A stretch of 64,000 nucleotides of DNA from Aureispira sp963837355 (GCA_963837355.1 CAWIMY010000002.1:124001-188000); one strand, 5' to 3'; shown: positions 17,141 to 26,494, counted from the first letter of the stretch. Translations and numbers: made by a program. Notes: generated from the letters alone by a model not told the origin.

Positions 17141-17821
17141 CTACAACTGGAGATGCTGGCGCATTTCTTGAAATTCGGTCGAAAAGGGTGCTGTAATGCA
17201 AACCTCTTCTTTGGTAAACGGATGGACAAAGCGCAGCTCTTGGGCGTGCAGGAGCATTTTGGTCAAGCCAAAACGCATTTTCAGCAAGCGGTTTTGTTTG
17301 TTGCAGCCGTGCGGACGGTCGCCCAAAATAGGATGACGCAAGTGGTTGCAATGCTTGCGAATTTGGTGCATGCGCCCCGTCTTAGGCCGCGCCCGAATCA
17401 GGCTGTAGCGCGAGCTTTCAAAGTTCCCCGACGGCCAAGGCTGCTCGGACTGCGCCACCAGTTCAAAGGCCGTTCGCGCGCTTTGCGCCTTGCCTTTCTC
17501 GTTAATCAAGGGCTTGGTCACCGTGACGGCCTCGGGAAAGTGCCCCCGCACCAGCGCATAATAGGTCTTTTGCGTCGTGGGCTCCTCCCAAATCGCTTGT
17601 GCCTCCCGCGTAGCCTCGGCACCCAACCCAAACAACAACACGCCCGCTGTTTTTCGGTCGAGCCGATGCACGAGGTGGACGTGCTGGCCGAGCTGGTCGC
17701 GTAGGAGCTGCAAGGCAAATTCTGTCGCGTCGTTGGCGATTTTGCTGCGGTGAACGAGTAGCCCGTGGGGCTTGTTGATGGCGACGTAGTGCGCGTCTTG
17801 GTGGAGGATGGGTAGGTGCAT
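17141..17821 (-). CDS. truC: tRNA pseudouridine(65) synthase TruC-like
   Basis: A 226-residue RluA-family pseudouridine synthase. The catalytic motif HRLDRKTAGVL is present with Asp55, preceded by AINKPHGLLVHRS and LRDQLGQHVHLV, which closely resembles TruC, the enzyme that modifies U65 in tRNAs. The C-terminal GRMHQIRKH motif is the usual RluA-family element. Its length is normal for a catalytic domain without an S4 domain. A plus-strand frame over the same DNA is a shadow of this gene. Assignment to TruC rather than another RluA member is moderately sure. Confidence 0.85.
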   Translation of the reverse strand: MHLPILHQDAHYVAINKPHGLLVHRSKIANDATEFALQLLRDQLGQHVHLVHRLDRKTAGVLLFGLGAEATREAQAIWEEPTTQKTYYALVRGHFPEAVTVTKPLINEKGKAQSARTAFELVAQSEQPWPSGNFESSRYSLIRARPKTGRMHQIRKHCNHLRHPILGDRPHGCNKQNRLLKMRFGLTKMLLHAQELRFVHPFTKEEVCITAPFSTEFQEMRQHLQL

Positions 17822-17939
17822 TTTATCTTTTTGCAGGTATTAGCAATAGGAATCTATCCTTTAAAAACCCTATTATCACTCCTAGAATACGTCAAAGAGG
17901 ATAACCTAGTAAACTCTATTTTTTTTTGAAAAAACCCCT

Positions 17940-18977
17940 TTACCTTCCCCCACAATACTCCGCCCGCAACGTCGCCAACTCCGCCTTCAAGCGTAAGCGA
18001 AACTTAGCTTTCTGCGCGGCATCTAAGGCCTCGCAAGCGGCTTCTTTGTTCTTCAATTTCGCGTAACAAATTGCCATGTTGCGGTAGGCATAGGCATTGT
18101 CGGTATCGAGGGTCAAGGAACGTTCGATGGCCTCCAACGCTCGTTCGTATTCTCCTTCTTTCATGAGCAGCGAAGCCTTGTTGTTGTAAGCGTAGGCATA
18201 ATCAGGATTGACGGTAATGACTTTTTCAAAGTATTCCATGGCTTTGGGGTAATCCTCGGCATTGAGGTAGATAAAGCCCATGTTGTTGAGCATATCGACG
18301 TTGTCGGGAAAGGTAGCGAGGGCTTTTTTGCCGTAGTACAAGGCCTTTTGGGTGTTTCCCGCCGAGCTGTAGAGGTTGGAAACGATGGGATAGGTTTCGG
18401 TGTAGGTCGAATCCAAGGCCAAGACTTGCTCGTGGTAGTCGATGGCCACATCAATGAGTCCTTCACTCTCGGCGACGGCCGCCAAGGTGTGGAGCGCTTT
18501 TACATTATTGGCATCCAAGGCCAACGCTTCATTGGCGTAGCGTAGGGCGGTGGGCATGTCTTGTTGTTCTAGGTAGCTGCTGCTCAGAATCGCTTTGAGC
18601 ACGGCAGGCTCCTCCGAGACAGACAAGCCATTTTCTAAATGCGGGATGGCCGCGCTGGAATTTCGCTCTTCTTCATACAGCAAACCCAGTTCTAGATGTA
18701 CATTTTTTTCGTCGGGCGACAGCTCCAAAATCCTTTCGTAGTAGTTGATGGCTTTTGAATTATTGCCTTGTTCTAAATGGATAACGGCTAGGTTTTTCAG
18801 CGTCGCGATATTGTTGCTGTCTAAAGCTAGGGCTTTCTCATTGAGTGCGATGGCCGTTTTATAGTCTTTTTGCTGGTAAGCTTCCAACGCGGCGGCGCTT
18901 TGTTCGGCAACGGGATCAGATTGACAAGCGAATAGGAAAAAACAGCCAGAAGCGAGTAGCGGAAGTAGTGCTTTCAT
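17940..18977 (-). CDS. TPR-repeat lipoprotein
   Basis: A 345-residue lipoprotein with signal sequence and lipobox (FLFAC) followed by about eight to nine consecutive 34-residue TPR units; the repeated pattern is ALALDxNN/AxALxxLAxxxxxxG. TPR lipoproteins mediate protein-protein contacts at the periplasmic face of a membrane. A textbook Bacteroidota promoter lies just upstream (19007-19037), so it is transcribed on its own rather than with nadE. The partner is unknown. Confidence 0.85.
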   Translation of the reverse strand: MKALLPLLASGCFFLFACQSDPVAEQSAAALEAYQQKDYKTAIALNEKALALDSNNIATLKNLAVIHLEQGNNSKAINYYERILELSPDEKNVHLELGLLYEEERNSSAAIPHLENGLSVSEEPAVLKAILSSSYLEQQDMPTALRYANEALALDANNVKALHTLAAVAESEGLIDVAIDYHEQVLALDSTYTETYPIVSNLYSSAGNTQKALYYGKKALATFPDNVDMLNNMGFIYLNAEDYPKAMEYFEKVITVNPDYAYAYNNKASLLMKEGEYERALEAIERSLTLDTDNAYAYRNMAICYAKLKNKEAACEALDAAQKAKFRLRLKAELATLRAEYCGGR

Positions 18978-19006
18978 TGATTGGTAATTGATGGTGGATA
19001 GTCAAA

Positions 19007-19037
19007 CAAAGATAAGGATAGGCTACCCCTTTGCAAA
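19007..19037 (-). promoter_or_regulatory. Bacteroidota-type promoter of the TPR lipoprotein gene
   Basis: On the minus strand TTTG (19034-19037) is followed after exactly 19 bases by TATCTTTG (19007-19014), an exact match to the TTTG-N19-TAnnTTTG consensus of the Bacteroidota major sigma factor. Transcription would start about 20-25 bases before the ATG at 18977. Confidence 0.75.
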
Positions 19038-19081
19038 ATAGTTCTGTACCTTATTGCATCGCTTGCTAAGAAGAAGGGCAC

Positions 19082-20719
19082 CTACGTCAAATACTTTCCT
19101 ACAATCGGCATCCGTCTGCCCATCCCAAAGGCCTTGGGTGACACCCGTAAAATCGGCGCGACTTGCGCGCGCTTAAATTCGTTGCGGTTGACCATTCCCA
19201 ATACTCGATGGACTAAAGTCGCCTCAAAGCCCTGTTCAATAATCTCTTTGGGGCCTTCGCGTTTTTCAATATATTGGTATAAGATCGCGTCTAAAATATC
19301 GTAATCGGGTAAACTGTCGGAGTCGAATTGATCGGGGCGCAGTTCGGCGGAAGGGGGTTTGGTGATGATGTTTTCGGGCAACACTTCGCCGTCCTTGTTC
19401 ATATAGCGCGCCAGCTCGTAAACTTCCGTTTTGTACACATCGGCAATGACCGAAAGACCGCCTGCCATATCGCCGTACAAGGTACCGTAGCCAACGGCCG
19501 CTTCACTTTTATTAGACGTATTAAGTAGGATGTTTCCAAATTTATTAGAAAAACTCATGAGCAACATGCCTCGAATCCGCGCTTGAATATTCTCCTCCGT
19601 CACATTAAATTCTAAGCCTGCAAAATGAGGACTTAATTCTTTTTCGTACACTTGGTAGATGGATTCGATGGCAATAATATCGTACTGAATGTTGAGGTTT
19701 TGTGCCAATTGCCGCGCGTCGTTGATCGAGTGATCCGACGAGAATTGCGAGGGCATCAAAATTACCCGCACATTGCCTGCGCCAAGCGCTCGCTGCGCCA
19801 ATACAGCAACTACAGCCGAGTCAATGCCCCCCGATAAGCCTAAAATCGCGCGTTTCAGCCCCAACTTACCAAAGTAATCGCGAATCCCCGTTACCAGTCC
19901 ATCGTGAATCAACCGTATTTTGTCTTTCTCTTGTACTCGCTCGATTCCTCCTTGTACTACCTTGTCTAAATCGTACAACCGCAAGTCTTCTTGGAAATAA
20001 GGCAATTCATCATAGACGTTGCCATCAGGCGACATCACAATAGAGCCACCATCAAAAATCACTTCGGTTTGTGCACCAACGTGGTTGACATAGAACATAG
20101 CTTTGCCATACAAGCGCACATTTTCTTTGAGCACATGAATGCGGTTGTGGGCATGTCCATAATTGAAGGGCGAGGCGGATAAGTTGAGCACAAAATCAGG
20201 CGCTTGTTTAGACAATTCATCCAAGGGACAAATGGTATAGAGCGGATTTTCGTTGCCCACATTCCAAATGTCTTCACAAACGGTCAAGGCAATGCGTTTG
20301 CCCTTGTATTCTACCACTTGAAACTCCGAAGCGGGTTCAAAATAACGGTATTCATCAAAAATATCATAGGTCGGCAAAAGTGCTTTGTGCTGCACTTGCT
20401 GAATTTTTCCATCAGCCAAGAAGTAAGCCGAGTTGTACAAGTCCTTGCCCTCGATGACAGGATTACGACAGGGAGCCCCTACCACAATAGCGATGTTTTG
20501 GGCAGCTTCTGCCAAGCGTTCGATTACTTCCTCGCTACGGCGAATAAAATCATCAAATTCTAAAAAATCTCTAGGGGGATAGCCTGTGACGGCCAGTTCT
20601 CCAAAAACAATAATATCGGCGCCCTGTTCTTTGGCGCGGCTCGTAGCGCTTAACATTTTCTGTAGGTTCCCTTCAAAATTTCCGATGTGGTAATTGAGTT
20701 GTGCAATGGCTATTTTCAT
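19082..20719 (-). CDS. nadE: Glutamine-dependent NAD+ synthetase
   Basis: A 545-residue two-domain enzyme making NAD+ from nicotinic acid adenine dinucleotide, ATP and glutamine. The N-terminal nitrilase-type glutaminase carries the catalytic triad Glu41 (VFGELAVTGY), Lys112 (QHKALLPTY) and Cys148 (TVCEDIW). The C-terminal synthetase has the PP-loop SGGIDS near residue 295. Length and domain order fit the glutamine-using form. The intact triad means it can use glutamine rather than only ammonia. Confidence 0.96.
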   Translation of the reverse strand: MKIAIAQLNYHIGNFEGNLQKMLSATSRAKEQGADIIVFGELAVTGYPPRDFLEFDDFIRRSEEVIERLAEAAQNIAIVVGAPCRNPVIEGKDLYNSAYFLADGKIQQVQHKALLPTYDIFDEYRYFEPASEFQVVEYKGKRIALTVCEDIWNVGNENPLYTICPLDELSKQAPDFVLNLSASPFNYGHAHNRIHVLKENVRLYGKAMFYVNHVGAQTEVIFDGGSIVMSPDGNVYDELPYFQEDLRLYDLDKVVQGGIERVQEKDKIRLIHDGLVTGIRDYFGKLGLKRAILGLSGGIDSAVVAVLAQRALGAGNVRVILMPSQFSSDHSINDARQLAQNLNIQYDIIAIESIYQVYEKELSPHFAGLEFNVTEENIQARIRGMLLMSFSNKFGNILLNTSNKSEAAVGYGTLYGDMAGGLSVIADVYKTEVYELARYMNKDGEVLPENIITKPPSAELRPDQFDSDSLPDYDILDAILYQYIEKREGPKEIIEQGFEATLVHRVLGMVNRNEFKRAQVAPILRVSPKAFGMGRRMPIVGKYLT

Positions 20720-20768
20720 GTGGTGTGTATGTAGTGTTTTATTGTTGTGATTGCCTTGTTCTATCCGT

Positions 20769-20831
20769 TTATAAGGTGTCGATTTCTTCTTCTGATAACC
20801 CCGTGTGCTTCTTTATGATGTTGATAGAAAT
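20769..20831 (-). pseudogene. Possible C-terminal remnant of an Rpn-type nuclease
   Basis: The minus strand reads ISINIIKKHTGLSEEEIDTL followed by a stop at 20769. This resembles the C-terminal tail of Rpn/PD-(D/E)XK transposase-like nucleases, which end in a TGLSxEEI motif. No start or catalytic part lies upstream, so at most it is a short relic. The match is by memory and short. Confidence 0.3.
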
Positions 20832-20974
20832 ACCCTAAGCGGTAACGGTTATCCAATTAGCATAAAATAAGTCCTACTTAAAGAAAACAACAAGCGTAGA
20901 AAGTGATTTATGAAGTTGTTTAATCCCTGCCGATCCCTTCGTTTTTTATAACAAAACCCTCTTTTTTAAGTTGT

Positions 20975-21151
20975 TTACTTCTCCACTAGACAAGATACGA
21001 CAATCCGCCTAAATTCCTGCGCCCCTTGTCCCTCCTGCCTCTTACAAAAAAGCTGCTCGCCAGCCTTATTTCCAGCAAGCAGTTGGGCGAGTGCCTTCTC
21101 ACCGTTGAACAAACAACACCCACTGCTCGTGAAGCCATTGATGGCACCCAA
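20975..21151 (-). other. Short open frame with embedded hairpin downstream of the carbonic-anhydrase-like gene
   Basis: In the same frame as the upstream gene, and directly after its stop, the minus strand stays open for about 72 codons to 20975. The only usable start is the TTG at 21151. The peptide is protein-like (includes SSGCCLFNGEKALAQLL and KAGEQLFCKRQEG), but no family is recognised. Inside it lies a hairpin (ctgctcgc 21053-21060, gcaagcag 21075-21082) followed on the minus strand by six T at 21046-21051, which could instead be the intrinsic terminator of the upstream gene. The two readings compete. Apart from this and the remnant at 20.8 kb, nothing is seen between 20720 and 21193. 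Confidence 0.25.
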
Positions 21152-21193
21152 GGCACTAAATAAAAAAATAAGTTGCTGCTCTACGTTCCTAGC

Positions 21194-21715
21194 TTATTCT
21201 TCTTCTTGATACCAACTGGCGTATTTTCTATAATTCTGGGCAATCCGCTCAATGCTGTCCTCTAATTGGGCAGGACTGAGCTCTTTGACCTTGCGCGCAG
21301 GCACACCCGCATAAATACTATACGGCTCCAACACACTATTTTCCAACACCACGGCACCCGCTGCAATCAAACAATAAGACGGCAAAACGGCATGATCCAT
21401 GACCATTGCTCCCATTCCAATCAACACATGATCGTGAACGGTGCAACCGTGTACAATCGCACGGTGTCCAATCGAGACATCGTTGCCAATCGTCGTTGGT
21501 GCCCGCTCGTACGTGCAATGAATAATGGCTCCGTCCTGAATGTTCACTCGATCACCAATACGAATGCTGTTCACATCGCCGCGCACTACGGCCTGAAACC
21601 AAACACTGCAATCTGCTCCCATCACTACATCGCCAATCACCGTGGCGTTTTCTGACAAATAGCAATCCTTGCCAAATTGAGGCGTTTTCCCTCGTACACT
21701 TTTTATTAATGCCAT
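21194..21715 (-). CDS. Gamma-carbonic-anhydrase-like hexapeptide-repeat protein
   Basis: A 173-residue left-handed beta-helix protein built of hexapeptide repeats (for example VIGDVVMGADCSVWFQAVVR and NIQDGAIIHCTY). It has the conserved His residues of the YrdA/PaaY gamma-class carbonic anhydrase group (SIGHRAIVHGCTV), which coordinate a metal between trimer subunits. CO2 hydration is the family activity, but many members are untested. Length and motifs are complete. It is followed by a possible hairpin terminator near 21046-21082. Confidence 0.85.
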   Translation of the reverse strand: MALIKSVRGKTPQFGKDCYLSENATVIGDVVMGADCSVWFQAVVRGDVNSIRIGDRVNIQDGAIIHCTYERAPTTIGNDVSIGHRAIVHGCTVHDHVLIGMGAMVMDHAVLPSYCLIAAGAVVLENSVLEPYSIYAGVPARKVKELSPAQLEDSIERIAQNYRKYASWYQEEE

Positions 21716-21748
21716 AATTAGATTGTTTTTAAAAATAGTCCTTTGTGT

Positions 21749-21953
21749 TTATACTATTGATTGAAGTAAGCGACCCCGCAAGGTTACTAATTCGTACGCT
21801 AGAATAACAAAAACAGTGGTAAAATAGTAGATAAAACTCCACCAAGGCATCCAAATCACTAGGTTATCTAAGAAAGCCACCCCTTGCTTGACAATCATTG
21901 AGCAGCGCTTCAGCCGATTCTATCAAATGCGGATCTAAATTTTCTTTAGGCAT
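21749..21953 (-). pseudogene. Small membrane protein, probably frameshifted
   Basis: Two short overlapping minus-strand frames lie here. The first starts at 21953 with MPKENLDPHLIESAEALLN and stops at 21864. The second, in the next frame, starts with an ATG at 21898 and encodes 49 residues with one strong membrane helix (MPWWSFIYYFTTVFVILAY) ending at 21749. Joined by one shift they would make one protein of about 67 residues. Alternatively the 49-residue frame is an independent small protein. No family is recognised. The rest of the 21716-22038 interval holds only a possible TATCTTTA box (21991-21998). Confidence 0.35.
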
Positions 21954-22038
21954 GACAATTGAATTATTCCTTACGTTTACTTTAAAGACTTATCTTTAGC
22001 CTATTACCGCTACTTTTTATCAAAAAAAATCTACCTCT

Positions 22039-23550
22039 ATGAGGGTTTTCATTTACACTTGTCTACTGTTTTTTGGGGTCAATTTGACCGCACTATACGC
22101 GCAAGATTATTTGACCTTGAGTCCGCTACAAGAAAAGGACTTGACCGACCGCACCTATTCCTTGATGGATTACGATTCCTCGAATTATTACGTGATGCGC
22201 ATCAACAAAGGGCTTTCTTACGCAGAACTGGAGCAGTACGACACCTCCCTTAAGGTGAAAAAAACTTACGTGGTTACCAAGCAAAAACGCAAATATGTAG
22301 GCTTGATGAATTTGCACGGTCGCCTATCGCTGCTGTATTTTAGATACATTGAGAACAAACGCGATAATACCCACGAAAAAGTAAGTTTGTACGCTATTGG
22401 AATGGAGCGCGACAATTTTGCCCTCAGCCAAGACTCCACGGAATTGATTGCCCCCTTTAAGATGGAATCTAGTCTTTATCGGGTCAATTTTGCCGTGTCG
22501 CCTGATCGCAGCAAAGTGCTGGTGTACGACTTTGAAGAAGAGGGCGACATGGATGGCGTTCGGGGGCTGAGCAATGAAATCACCTTACGCGTGTTTGATG
22601 ACCAATTGCAACCACTTTGGCAACGCACCGTCAACCTCTCTCCTGATGGGGGCGCAAAACGACGGGTGGCCATTCAAAAATTGCGCATCAATAACAGCGG
22701 CGAAGTCGCCATTTTAACCGATGTCTTTCGCGACCAACGCAGTTATAGTATGAAGGAAATTACCGCTGATCCTACCTTGTTTTTTGTGGGAAAAGAGCGC
22801 AACAACTTTTCTTTGTTTCAACCCGACATGGGTGATTTTTTCTTCAATCAATCTAGTTTCACCTTTGACAAAGAAGGAAATATTTTGTGGTTTGGGTTCT
22901 ACTCCAAGCAGCGTTATTACCAACAATCGGGTACTTTTTTTATAAAAATAAACCAAGCACGCACCCAAGTCTTAGTCAAGAAACGCTACGATTTTACGCC
23001 CGAACAACTAGCCGATATTCTCAATAAGAAACGCATCCGCCCACAAGCCGAAGCCCGTTCGTACAAGTTGGTGCATTGGCGCTTAATGGATGATGGGGGG
23101 TTGGTATTTTCTGCGGAGCAACAACCGGGCAACGGGATGCAGTTTCGCAGCAACGATGTCATTGTCATTAAAATTGGGGCATCGGGCAGCTTGGATTGGT
23201 TGCGCCACGTCTTCAAACACGGCGAGGAAGTGCCCCGCCTAAAGGTCTTTTTGTCGCACTATCTCTGTGCTGAAGGCTCCAATGTGTATTTGCTGTACAA
23301 TCAGGGCTTGTATGCAGATGGCTACGCGGCAGCGGTCAAAATCGACCAAACAGGCGCCACCACTCTACGCAAATTTTACACTTACCAGCGCCAGCAGGAG
23401 TTGTTGTGTCCCCAGTTGTCCTTTCGCTTAAATGATCCACGAGTGTTCCTGAGTTTCCAAGACCGTTACTTTAGCGATTACCGTTTTGGTGTCTTGGATT
23501 TGGACAAACTGTTTGCGGAAAAGAAACCGTCTCCACAAGCGGCTCAATAG
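22039..23550 (+). CDS. Secreted protein of unknown function, propeller-like
   Basis: A 503-residue protein with a signal peptide (hydrophobic 4-19, cleavage near LYAQ). The mature part is a regular series of beta-strands with repeated elements such as LRVFDDQLQPLW, GEVAILTDVF, GNILWFGFY and GGLVFSAEQ, spaced like blades of a beta-propeller. No enzymatic motif or T9SS C-terminal domain is visible, so it is probably periplasmic or outer-membrane associated. It stands alone on the plus strand between minus-strand genes. Confidence 0.65.
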   Translation: MRVFIYTCLLFFGVNLTALYAQDYLTLSPLQEKDLTDRTYSLMDYDSSNYYVMRINKGLSYAELEQYDTSLKVKKTYVVTKQKRKYVGLMNLHGRLSLLYFRYIENKRDNTHEKVSLYAIGMERDNFALSQDSTELIAPFKMESSLYRVNFAVSPDRSKVLVYDFEEEGDMDGVRGLSNEITLRVFDDQLQPLWQRTVNLSPDGGAKRRVAIQKLRINNSGEVAILTDVFRDQRSYSMKEITADPTLFFVGKERNNFSLFQPDMGDFFFNQSSFTFDKEGNILWFGFYSKQRYYQQSGTFFIKINQARTQVLVKKRYDFTPEQLADILNKKRIRPQAEARSYKLVHWRLMDDGGLVFSAEQQPGNGMQFRSNDVIVIKIGASGSLDWLRHVFKHGEEVPRLKVFLSHYLCAEGSNVYLLYNQGLYADGYAAAVKIDQTGATTLRKFYTYQRQQELLCPQLSFRLNDPRVFLSFQDRYFSDYRFGVLDLDKLFAEKKPSPQAAQ

Positions 23551-23565
23551 CGGGCGACATTGTTG

Positions 23566-24456
23566 CTACAAACAAGCAGGGTTGATGCCCAAGACATATT
23601 TTTGAACCACTTCAATCATAGGAGCCGATTCTGCACCCAAAAAGCCTTCAATATCCTTGTCGGTAATTTTTTGGGCGTAGGCGGCCGTTAAGTCCTTGGA
23701 GATCGGGAGGTATGACCAGTGCCATTTTTCTTCTTGGTAACCATAAGGCCGCTCTGGCCCCATCTTAGAATAGACTTGACAAAAGCCAAATTGCGGCGCA
23801 TGAGCGACCAACCATTCGTATTCTTTTAAGCCTTGTCCTTTCTCAAAATAACTTGGTTCTAGGCTGTTGATGTCAATGTCAGTCCCCCAATGGTGGCGCG
23901 AGGTGCTTGGCATAGAACTCCACCGTAATATTTTGGTGGCGCGGGCTTTGGGATCGTTCACGGTGCTAGGGAGCAATTGGCCATCTACTTGGCGCTTGCC
24001 CGTCCATTTCGCTTCCCAAATGGATTTTTGTACATCAAATGGACGCGTCGCTGATAGAATTAATAAGTTAATCCCATCGGCTTTAGCAGCCGTGTGCATT
24101 TTCTGGAAGCTGGCTAAAGCCTCCTGACGCATGTACAAGTCTTTTTGGGTATAAGGTGCGGGCACTTTGGCAAACCGCGCATCTTGGGCAGGGTCAAATT
24201 TCCCCATCAAATATTTCTTACTGATTTTTTCCATAATGATTTGGCGTTTTTCGGGCGAGACACTGTCGGGCAAGTCGAGTTCTTTCTCTAGCAATGCTAA
24301 CGTCGCAGAATCGGGTTGTAATGCTACGGATTGCGCGGTAGCGCTAGTCGATAACGCCTCCTTGTCAGGCGTTGCTTCTTTTTGCGAAGATTGGGGCGCG
24401 CAAGCTAGCAGCAAAGTAGCTAGTGCAAGGCCAAGAATTGTTGTGGGAAGCTGCAT
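23566..24456 (-). CDS. VanY-like D-alanyl-D-alanine carboxypeptidase (peptidase M15B) lipoprotein
   Basis: A 296-residue zinc peptidase predicted to trim the terminal D-Ala from peptidoglycan stem peptides or cleave related links. It has a lipobox (LLLAC near residue 19), a low-complexity linker, and then the M15B motifs: ILSATRPF, the zinc site SRHHWGTDIDI (H-x(6)-D type) and the later EKWHWSY with the third zinc ligand. It is anchored to a membrane by its lipid. It converges with the preceding plus-strand gene, leaving 15 bases between the stops. Confidence 0.88.
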   Translation of the reverse strand: MQLPTTILGLALATLLLACAPQSSQKEATPDKEALSTSATAQSVALQPDSATLALLEKELDLPDSVSPEKRQIIMEKISKKYLMGKFDPAQDARFAKVPAPYTQKDLYMRQEALASFQKMHTAAKADGINLLILSATRPFDVQKSIWEAKWTGKRQVDGQLLPSTVNDPKARATKILRWSSMPSTSRHHWGTDIDINSLEPSYFEKGQGLKEYEWLVAHAPQFGFCQVYSKMGPERPYGYQEEKWHWSYLPISKDLTAAYAQKITDKDIEGFLGAESAPMIEVVQKYVLGINPACL

Positions 24457-24512
24457 GTGTTCTGTTTTGGTGGTGTATAGGTTGATAGACAGATAGATTA
24501 AACCCTACTCAA

Positions 24513-26354
24513 CTAGCTGCTTATTTTTAAACTTTTTTTGATTAATTCGCCATTGTAACTGATTTCCATTAGATAATACCCTGCCTCTAGATGACGGATA
24601 TTCAGGGGCAAATTCTGCTCGCCTGCTTTGCCGTCAAATTCGCGGATAAACACACGGCGACGCTTGGTATCAAACAACTCTAACACCACCTTACTTGGAC
24701 TAGCAATCGTAATGGGTACTTGTAATTGTCCCATGCTGGTGTTCGCTTGGATGGTCTCCAATTTATCGCTGCCTAGTGTGCGCACTTCTAGGTATTCTTG
24801 GGTCAATTCCAGTCCACTGCGGTCAATGGCGACAATACGGTAATAATATTTGCCACCACGCTTATCCGTCTTGTCGGTATAAGTATATGTTTGTTGTTTG
24901 CTCGCCGAAGCGCCTGCTCCCGCAACAATACTCAAGGTTTTCCAAATCAATTTGTTGGTGGATACTTGAACCTTGTACTTCACACGGTCAATTTCGTAGA
25001 TACTTTTCCATTGCAATTCTACGGCACCATTCAAATACTGCACCTCGCTGCTGGCAATTTCCATCAAAATCTGTGGTTGCTCGGGCACAAACGCGTCTTT
25101 CTTTCTATTGAATAAGGTAATAAAATTCTCGTCCTCAATCTGCCATAAATCTATATTAGCAGGCATATAGAACCGTGTATCATCAGACAATGCCGATACC
25201 TCATTGACATTCTCCGTCTTAATAGTGCGCACTTCCACTTTACTCAAATCCACAAAAAACCATTTTACTTGGTTAAACGAGCCACTCGCACGTGTCCAAC
25301 GCTTGGTATCATCTGCTGCACGGAGCGGAGCGCCCCAACCGCCTTCGCCTACAAAAACCGTCCCTGCAGGATCGCGAACAAAGCCTTCATCATATCCGTT
25401 TTCGCTGCGGTTGTTGCTGACGCGAATGGGCCAAGTAATCTTGGACAAATGCGAATCGCATTCTAAAGCCAAGTCCATCCCGTAAGTAAAAAACAAGCGG
25501 CCCCAATGAATGCGCATATATTCTTGTTCGTGCTTGCGCGAATTGTGAGGGCGCATAGGGTGGTGGTATTGCGCCATACGCCAACCAATTGCTTGGCTCT
25601 CTCGCAAGTCCTGCTCTAACCAAGCCAATTGAGCGCTGCTAGAAGATTGCATACTATTGAGTGTATAAATACGCAATAATCCCCGCGCAAAGGTAATTCC
25701 ATAATACACCATTTCATGGGGCACATCAAACATATCTACAATGGAGGCATCTGAACGCTCGTGGTTGCCTCGGGCGGCTAGCACTGCTGTCATACGGCCA
25801 TCGTCAGCGATGGTTAATTGCCAATCGTCAAGCCATTCTTGCCACTCGCGGCTACTATCGCCCCCTGTCATATCTCCTGCAAACAACACAAAGTGTGGTC
25901 GACAGCGCGCCACCATTTTATTGGCATTCTGGCGGGCAATGCGGTGGTTGCGCGAATCCCCTCCTCCAATAACCGACAAACGACTATCGTACTCATCGGG
26001 CAAGGTTTTGAAGGAAAAGCGGCGGCTGCTGCCTTCGGTATCTTTTATCAGAAAATAATAAACGGTATTGGGGCGCAACTTGGTTAGGCGGGCAAAGTGG
26101 TTGTACATGTCTTTGGCGTGCAAGCTGCGATTGGGATAGGCTTTGTAGGGATAGCTATCACCTGTAGCCGATGTGCCGTAATAAACAACGGGATTGCTAC
26201 CCGTCACTTGTTCCCAACCGATGGTAATCGTAGTGGCGGGTTCATCTCGAATCATACAGCGATAACGGGCAGAAAGTGCCCAGGCCTCTGAGGCTCCAAG
26301 GCACAACAGCAACAATAAACAGGCGAAGTTTTTCACAAAGAAAGAATTATTCAT
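24513..26354 (-). CDS. T9SS-exported metallophosphoesterase, purple-acid-phosphatase type
   Basis: A 613-residue secreted enzyme. A signal peptide is followed by a fibronectin-III-like domain (about 25-110) as in purple acid phosphatases. The calcineurin-like metallophosphoesterase domain has GGGDSRN, FAGDMTGG, RGNHE and the paired His in QYHHPMRP. A second beta-sandwich follows. The C-terminal approximately 75 residues (IASPSKVVLELFDTKRRR ... LEAGYYLMEIS) look like a type A T9SS sorting domain. It probably hydrolyses phosphate esters at the cell surface. The later GHxH element is unclear. The ATG at 26354 is chosen since it begins the signal peptide directly. Confidence 0.85.
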   Translation of the reverse strand: MNNSFFVKNFACLLLLLCLGASEAWALSARYRCMIRDEPATTITIGWEQVTGSNPVVYYGTSATGDSYPYKAYPNRSLHAKDMYNHFARLTKLRPNTVYYFLIKDTEGSSRRFSFKTLPDEYDSRLSVIGGGDSRNHRIARQNANKMVARCRPHFVLFAGDMTGGDSSREWQEWLDDWQLTIADDGRMTAVLAARGNHERSDASIVDMFDVPHEMVYYGITFARGLLRIYTLNSMQSSSSAQLAWLEQDLRESQAIGWRMAQYHHPMRPHNSRKHEQEYMRIHWGRLFFTYGMDLALECDSHLSKITWPIRVSNNRSENGYDEGFVRDPAGTVFVGEGGWGAPLRAADDTKRWTRASGSFNQVKWFFVDLSKVEVRTIKTENVNEVSALSDDTRFYMPANIDLWQIEDENFITLFNRKKDAFVPEQPQILMEIASSEVQYLNGAVELQWKSIYEIDRVKYKVQVSTNKLIWKTLSIVAGAGASASKQQTYTYTDKTDKRGGKYYYRIVAIDRSGLELTQEYLEVRTLGSDKLETIQANTSMGQLQVPITIASPSKVVLELFDTKRRRVFIREFDGKAGEQNLPLNIRHLEAGYYLMEISYNGELIKKSLKISS

Positions 26355-26390
26355 AAAATAAGAGGAACAGGTAAATAAATACACAGCTTA

Positions 26391-26398
26391 TAAAGATA
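26391..26398 (-). promoter_or_regulatory. Possible -7 box of the phosphoesterase gene
   Basis: TATCTTTA on the minus strand, one base from the TAnnTTTG consensus, 37 bases before the ATG at 26354. No TTG occurs 19 bases further upstream, so only half of the promoter is recognisable. Confidence 0.35.
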
Positions 26399-26462
26399 GC
26401 GTCTATAGACACGATTTGGTAACAGAGTAGTCGAAAACTGTGCAAAGTTCTCCTTTTTTAGC

Positions 26463-26494
26463 AAAAAAGCCCAACTTCTCTAGGAAGTTGAGCC
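26463..26494 (-). terminator. Intrinsic terminator of the bacilliredoxin gene
   Basis: Stem caacttc (26472-26478) pairs with gaagttg (26484-26490) around a five-base loop; on the minus strand it is followed by six T (26463-26468). It lies about 50 bases after the stop of the bacilliredoxin gene. Confidence 0.8.

Noticed and set aside
17153..17704. Long plus-strand open frame opposite the pseudouridine synthase
   Set aside because: It is fully antisense to truC, whose catalytic motifs are intact; the frame has no family features and its composition follows the complementary codons.
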